Positions 5,549 through 6,959 of a stretch of 6,959 nt of DNA are shown here, one piece after another. The notes under the pieces are model-generated. The model ran no database searches. It worked only from the letters and a program-made list of their open reading frames with translations, and was not told the DNA's origin. This DNA is from CAYNDL01 sp964396115. Its GTDB lineage: Bacteria > Patescibacteriota > Andersenbacteria > UBA10190 > CAIZMI01. Each line of letters opens with the position of its first letter. Position 1 is the stretch's first letter. Made by a program: the position numbers and the translations under genes. The DNA lies in the NCBI GenBank assembly GCA_964396115.1, contig CAYNDL010000048.1:1-6959 (forward strand), read 5' to 3'.

Positions 5549-5820
5549 GAAGGATGCCGCCGCTGAACCAATTGCTGGATCCGCATTTTTTCGGCTTGAT
5601 TGAAAACGAGATATAGATCTTGGGCGCCCTCACTCGTGAAGGCACGGAGTTGGCACCCTGTCGGTAAGTCTTTCAGCCACTGTAGCGAGCCTGGTTTATT
5701 GTGCTTCTTGCAGTGATGAAAACTACCAATAATAACGCGTGATACTTTCGGAATCTTCTGGAGCCAGGCAACTTCGCTCGCGATGTCTCGATGAATCCTT
5801 ACTCCATTTTTCTTCGGCAT
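5539..5820 (-). CDS. Small DUF2103-like protein of unknown function
   Basis: This protein has 93 residues and no signal peptide or membrane segment. By eye it resembles DUF2103, a family described as predicted metal-binding. An N-terminal helix leads into LQKIPKVSRVIIGSF (about residues 20-34), then a basic His/Cys patch HHCKKH (35-40). Two strands follow, with GCQLRAFTSEGAQDLYLVF (about 55-73) corresponding to the family's closing 'A-x-S-x-G-x-Q-[ED]-[LV]-[FY]' strand, and a final Arg/Gln-rich helix. His36, Cys37 and His40 could bind metal. This is the only gene here with a textbook Shine-Dalgarno (AGGAG seven bases before the ATG). It has its own promoter with a perfect TTGACA and an intrinsic terminator, which together strongly support a real single-gene transcription unit. 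It diverges from rarA. Function unknown. Confidence 0.8.
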   Translation of the reverse strand: MPKKNGVRIHRDIASEVAWLQKIPKVSRVIIGSFHHCKKHNKPGSLQWLKDLPTGCQLRAFTSEGAQDLYLVFNQAEKMRIQQLVQRRHPSTR

Positions 5821-5826
5821 CCGAAT

Positions 5827-5832
5827 ACTCCT
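5827..5832 (-). promoter_or_regulatory. Shine-Dalgarno of the DUF2103-like gene
   Basis: On the minus strand AGGAGT, with AGGAG ending seven bases before the ATG at 5820. It is notable because the other gene starts in the window lack such a site, and it shows that the organism's ribosomes still use the anti-SD. Confidence 0.8.
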
Positions 5833-5863
5833 GGGTGTGTACTTCGAGGAAAGAACGACGATA

Positions 5864-5892
5864 TTTATGCGGGATTAATTGAATACTGTCAA
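5864..5892 (-). promoter_or_regulatory. Promoter of the DUF2103-like gene
   Basis: On the minus strand: perfect TTGACA (5892-5887), 17-base spacer, CATAAA (5869-5864, 4/6 to the -10 consensus). The predicted start near 5857 would leave a leader of about 37 bases with the Shine-Dalgarno at its end. Confidence 0.55.
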
Positions 5893-5906
5893 GACAGAAA
5901 TTAATT
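5877..5906. promoter_or_regulatory. Imperfect inverted repeat, possible operator between divergent genes
   Basis: A 12-bp core CTGTCAAGACAG (5886-5897; perfect 5-bp arms around AA) continues outward to AATT/AATT arms. In total 11 of 14 arm positions pair. The centre coincides with the TTGACA of the minus-strand gene, and the right arm touches the proposed rarA -35. A dimeric repressor bound here could affect both genes. The cognate factor is unknown. Confidence 0.45.
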
Positions 5907-5933
5907 GCGGGGGAAGAGGGCGAAGTATAAAGT
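5905..5933 (+). promoter_or_regulatory. Candidate rarA promoter with very short leader
   Basis: TTGCGG (5905-5910), 17-base spacer, TAAAGT (5928-5933, 4/6). An overlapping TATAAA at 5926-5931 is a better hexamer, but its spacer is 15. Either choice puts the transcript start within a few bases of the ATG at 5942. No Shine-Dalgarno is at a usable distance. Confidence 0.35.
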
Positions 5934-5941
5934 AAAAACTA

Positions 5942-6959
5942 ATGACGGCCAATCAAGATCTTTTTGACGCACAATTGGAAAAAGCGCTGAAAGCTGAAGC
6001 GCCACTGCCTGCGCGCATGCGTCCCCGGTCTTTGGATGAATTCGTTGGACAAGACGAAATACTAGGCAAGAATTCTCTATTGAGAAAAGCTATTGAGAGT
6101 GGAAAAGTCGGTTCATTAATTCTTTACGGACCCCCTGGTTCCGGCAAAACAACAATCGCAGAAATAATTGCCAACAAAATGGAAGCCCATTTCGAACCAG
6201 TGAGCGCGGTTACGGCAGGAGTTACGGAGCTGAGAAAAATTATCGATGCTGCCAAGAACAGGAGAAAGATGCAACAGGAAAGGACAGTGGTTGTTGTTGA
6301 TGAAATCCATCGTTTTAATAAAGCTCAGCAGGATGTGCTGTTGCCGCATGTGGAAGATGGAACGTTGATTTTAATTGGTGTGACGACGGAAAATCCTTAT
6401 TTTGAGGTTGTAAAGGCGTTGGTTTCTCGGTCCCAGGTTTACCAGCTCGCCCCCCTTTCCGAGGAAAGTGTGAAAGAAATTATTTCACGCGCCCTAAGGG
6501 ATCCAGATAGAGGTCTTGGGAAGCAAAAGCTTAAGTTGCAAGACAAGGCCCTGGAGCATCTGGCTCAAATGTCTGGTGGCGATGCTAGGGCGGCTCTAAA
6601 TGCGCTTGAACTTGCCGCAGTCACTAAAAAAACAGGCAGTACAATCAAACTCAGTGATATCGAAGAGGCAATACAGGCACGGTCGTTTAAGTATGACGCC
6701 ACCGGGGATGAACACTATGATACGATCTCAGCTTTTATTAAAAGCATGAGAGGCAGTGACCCGGACGCAGCCTTGTTTTGGTTACACAAAATGCTCCAGT
6801 CTGGTGAAGATCCAGAATTCGTTGCGCGAAGGATGATCATATTTGCTTCGGAGGATGTCGGCAATGCCGACCCTCACGCATTGATGGTGGCAACTGCAGC
6901 CGCTAACGCTTTGGAATGGGTTGGTTTGCCAGAGGCGACCTACAGCTTGTCGCAAGCGG
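5942..6959 (+). CDS. rarA: Replication-associated recombination protein RarA (AAA+ ATPase), 3' end outside window
   Basis: RarA (MgsA) is the bacterial relative of WRNIP1/Mgs1, a clamp-loader-like AAA+ ATPase that acts on stalled forks and single-strand ends in the cytoplasm. The window holds the first 339 codons plus one base; the family is usually about 420-450 residues. The start is followed by a short helix (NQDLFDAQLEKAL), then the family opening ARMRPRSLDEFVGQDEILG. Walker A is G63-PPGSGK-T70-T71, Walker B ends in D120-E121-I-H, sensor 1 is within TTENP (148-152), and an arginine follows in SRSQVYQL (R163). The sensor-2 region SGGDARAALNALE and the C-terminal RarA domain (YDTISAFIKSMRGSDPDAALFWL, then RRMIIFASEDVGNADP) are present. 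QDLF near the N-terminus could be a sliding-clamp contact, but that is a guess. The frame is open to the edge with no defects. It diverges from the DUF2103-like gene across a palindrome. Confidence 0.96.
   Translation, partial: MTANQDLFDAQLEKALKAEAPLPARMRPRSLDEFVGQDEILGKNSLLRKAIESGKVGSLILYGPPGSGKTTIAEIIANKMEAHFEPVSAVTAGVTELRKIIDAAKNRRKMQQERTVVVVDEIHRFNKAQQDVLLPHVEDGTLILIGVTTENPYFEVVKALVSRSQVYQLAPLSEESVKEIISRALRDPDRGLGKQKLKLQDKALEHLAQMSGGDARAALNALELAAVTKKTGSTIKLSDIEEAIQARSFKYDATGDEHYDTISAFIKSMRGSDPDAALFWLHKMLQSGEDPEFVARRMIIFASEDVGNADPHALMVATAAANALEWVGLPEATYSLSQA

Noticed and set aside
5909..5920. Purine-rich GGGGGAAGAGGG upstream of rarA as a Shine-Dalgarno
   Set aside because: It ends 21 bases before the ATG, far outside the working range of about 5-10 bases.
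1..6959. Alternative genetic code with UGA as a sense codon
   Set aside because: TGA ends the M16, metG and minus-strand membrane genes at the expected lengths, and Trp is encoded by TGG in conserved motifs, so the code is standard.

Overview
The window looks like chromosomal housekeeping DNA from a small-genome bacterium, plausibly a member of the Patescibacteria (CPR). This placement is an inference from four things: very tight packing, a 473-residue MetRS with no C-terminal appendage, several short orphan proteins, and the family mix (M16 peptidase, AI-2E-type permease, TatD, RarA). TGA serves as a normal stop (M16, metG, and the minus-strand membrane gene), so a UGA-recoding lineage such as Gracilibacteria or Absconditabacteria is unlikely. 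There are no rRNA or tRNA genes, CRISPR arrays or insertion sequences, and no gene-free stretch over 300 bases.

Layout. 1-1001 (+): 3' part of an M16 zinc peptidase, overlapping by 4 bp a 348-residue AI-2E-type membrane protein (998-2044, +). One base beyond, in the convergent orientation, is a small membrane protein with spaced His/Asp residues (2046-2480, -). It diverges over 36 bp from metG (2517-3938, +), which overlaps tatD (3935-4705, +) by 4 bp. tatD abuts a convergent 101-residue PCP_red-like gene (4706-5011, -). That gene diverges from two small overlapping plus-strand genes: a DUF4258-like protein (5083-5298) and a membrane-anchored protein whose outer part matches the Kazal inhibitor cysteine pattern (5277-5525). 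They converge on a DUF2103-like gene (5539-5820, -), and the two sides share a hairpin that is a good intrinsic terminator for the minus strand. After a 121-bp regulatory gap, the window ends inside rarA (5942-6959, +).

The genes do not form one pathway. MetRS charges tRNA(Met), TatD is a metal-dependent DNase/hydrolase, and RarA acts at stalled replication forks. The M16 peptidase and the Kazal-like protein both relate to proteolysis, but nothing links them directly.

The strongest unexpected signals are: (i) a -10-like hexamer placed exactly six bases before the ATG of four genes that lack a Shine-Dalgarno sequence, suggesting leaderless mRNAs; (ii) the Kazal-like membrane-anchored mini-protein; (iii) a MetRS zinc knuckle in which the second Cys pair is replaced by Glu and His; and (iv) a stop codon sitting in the loop of a terminator hairpin.
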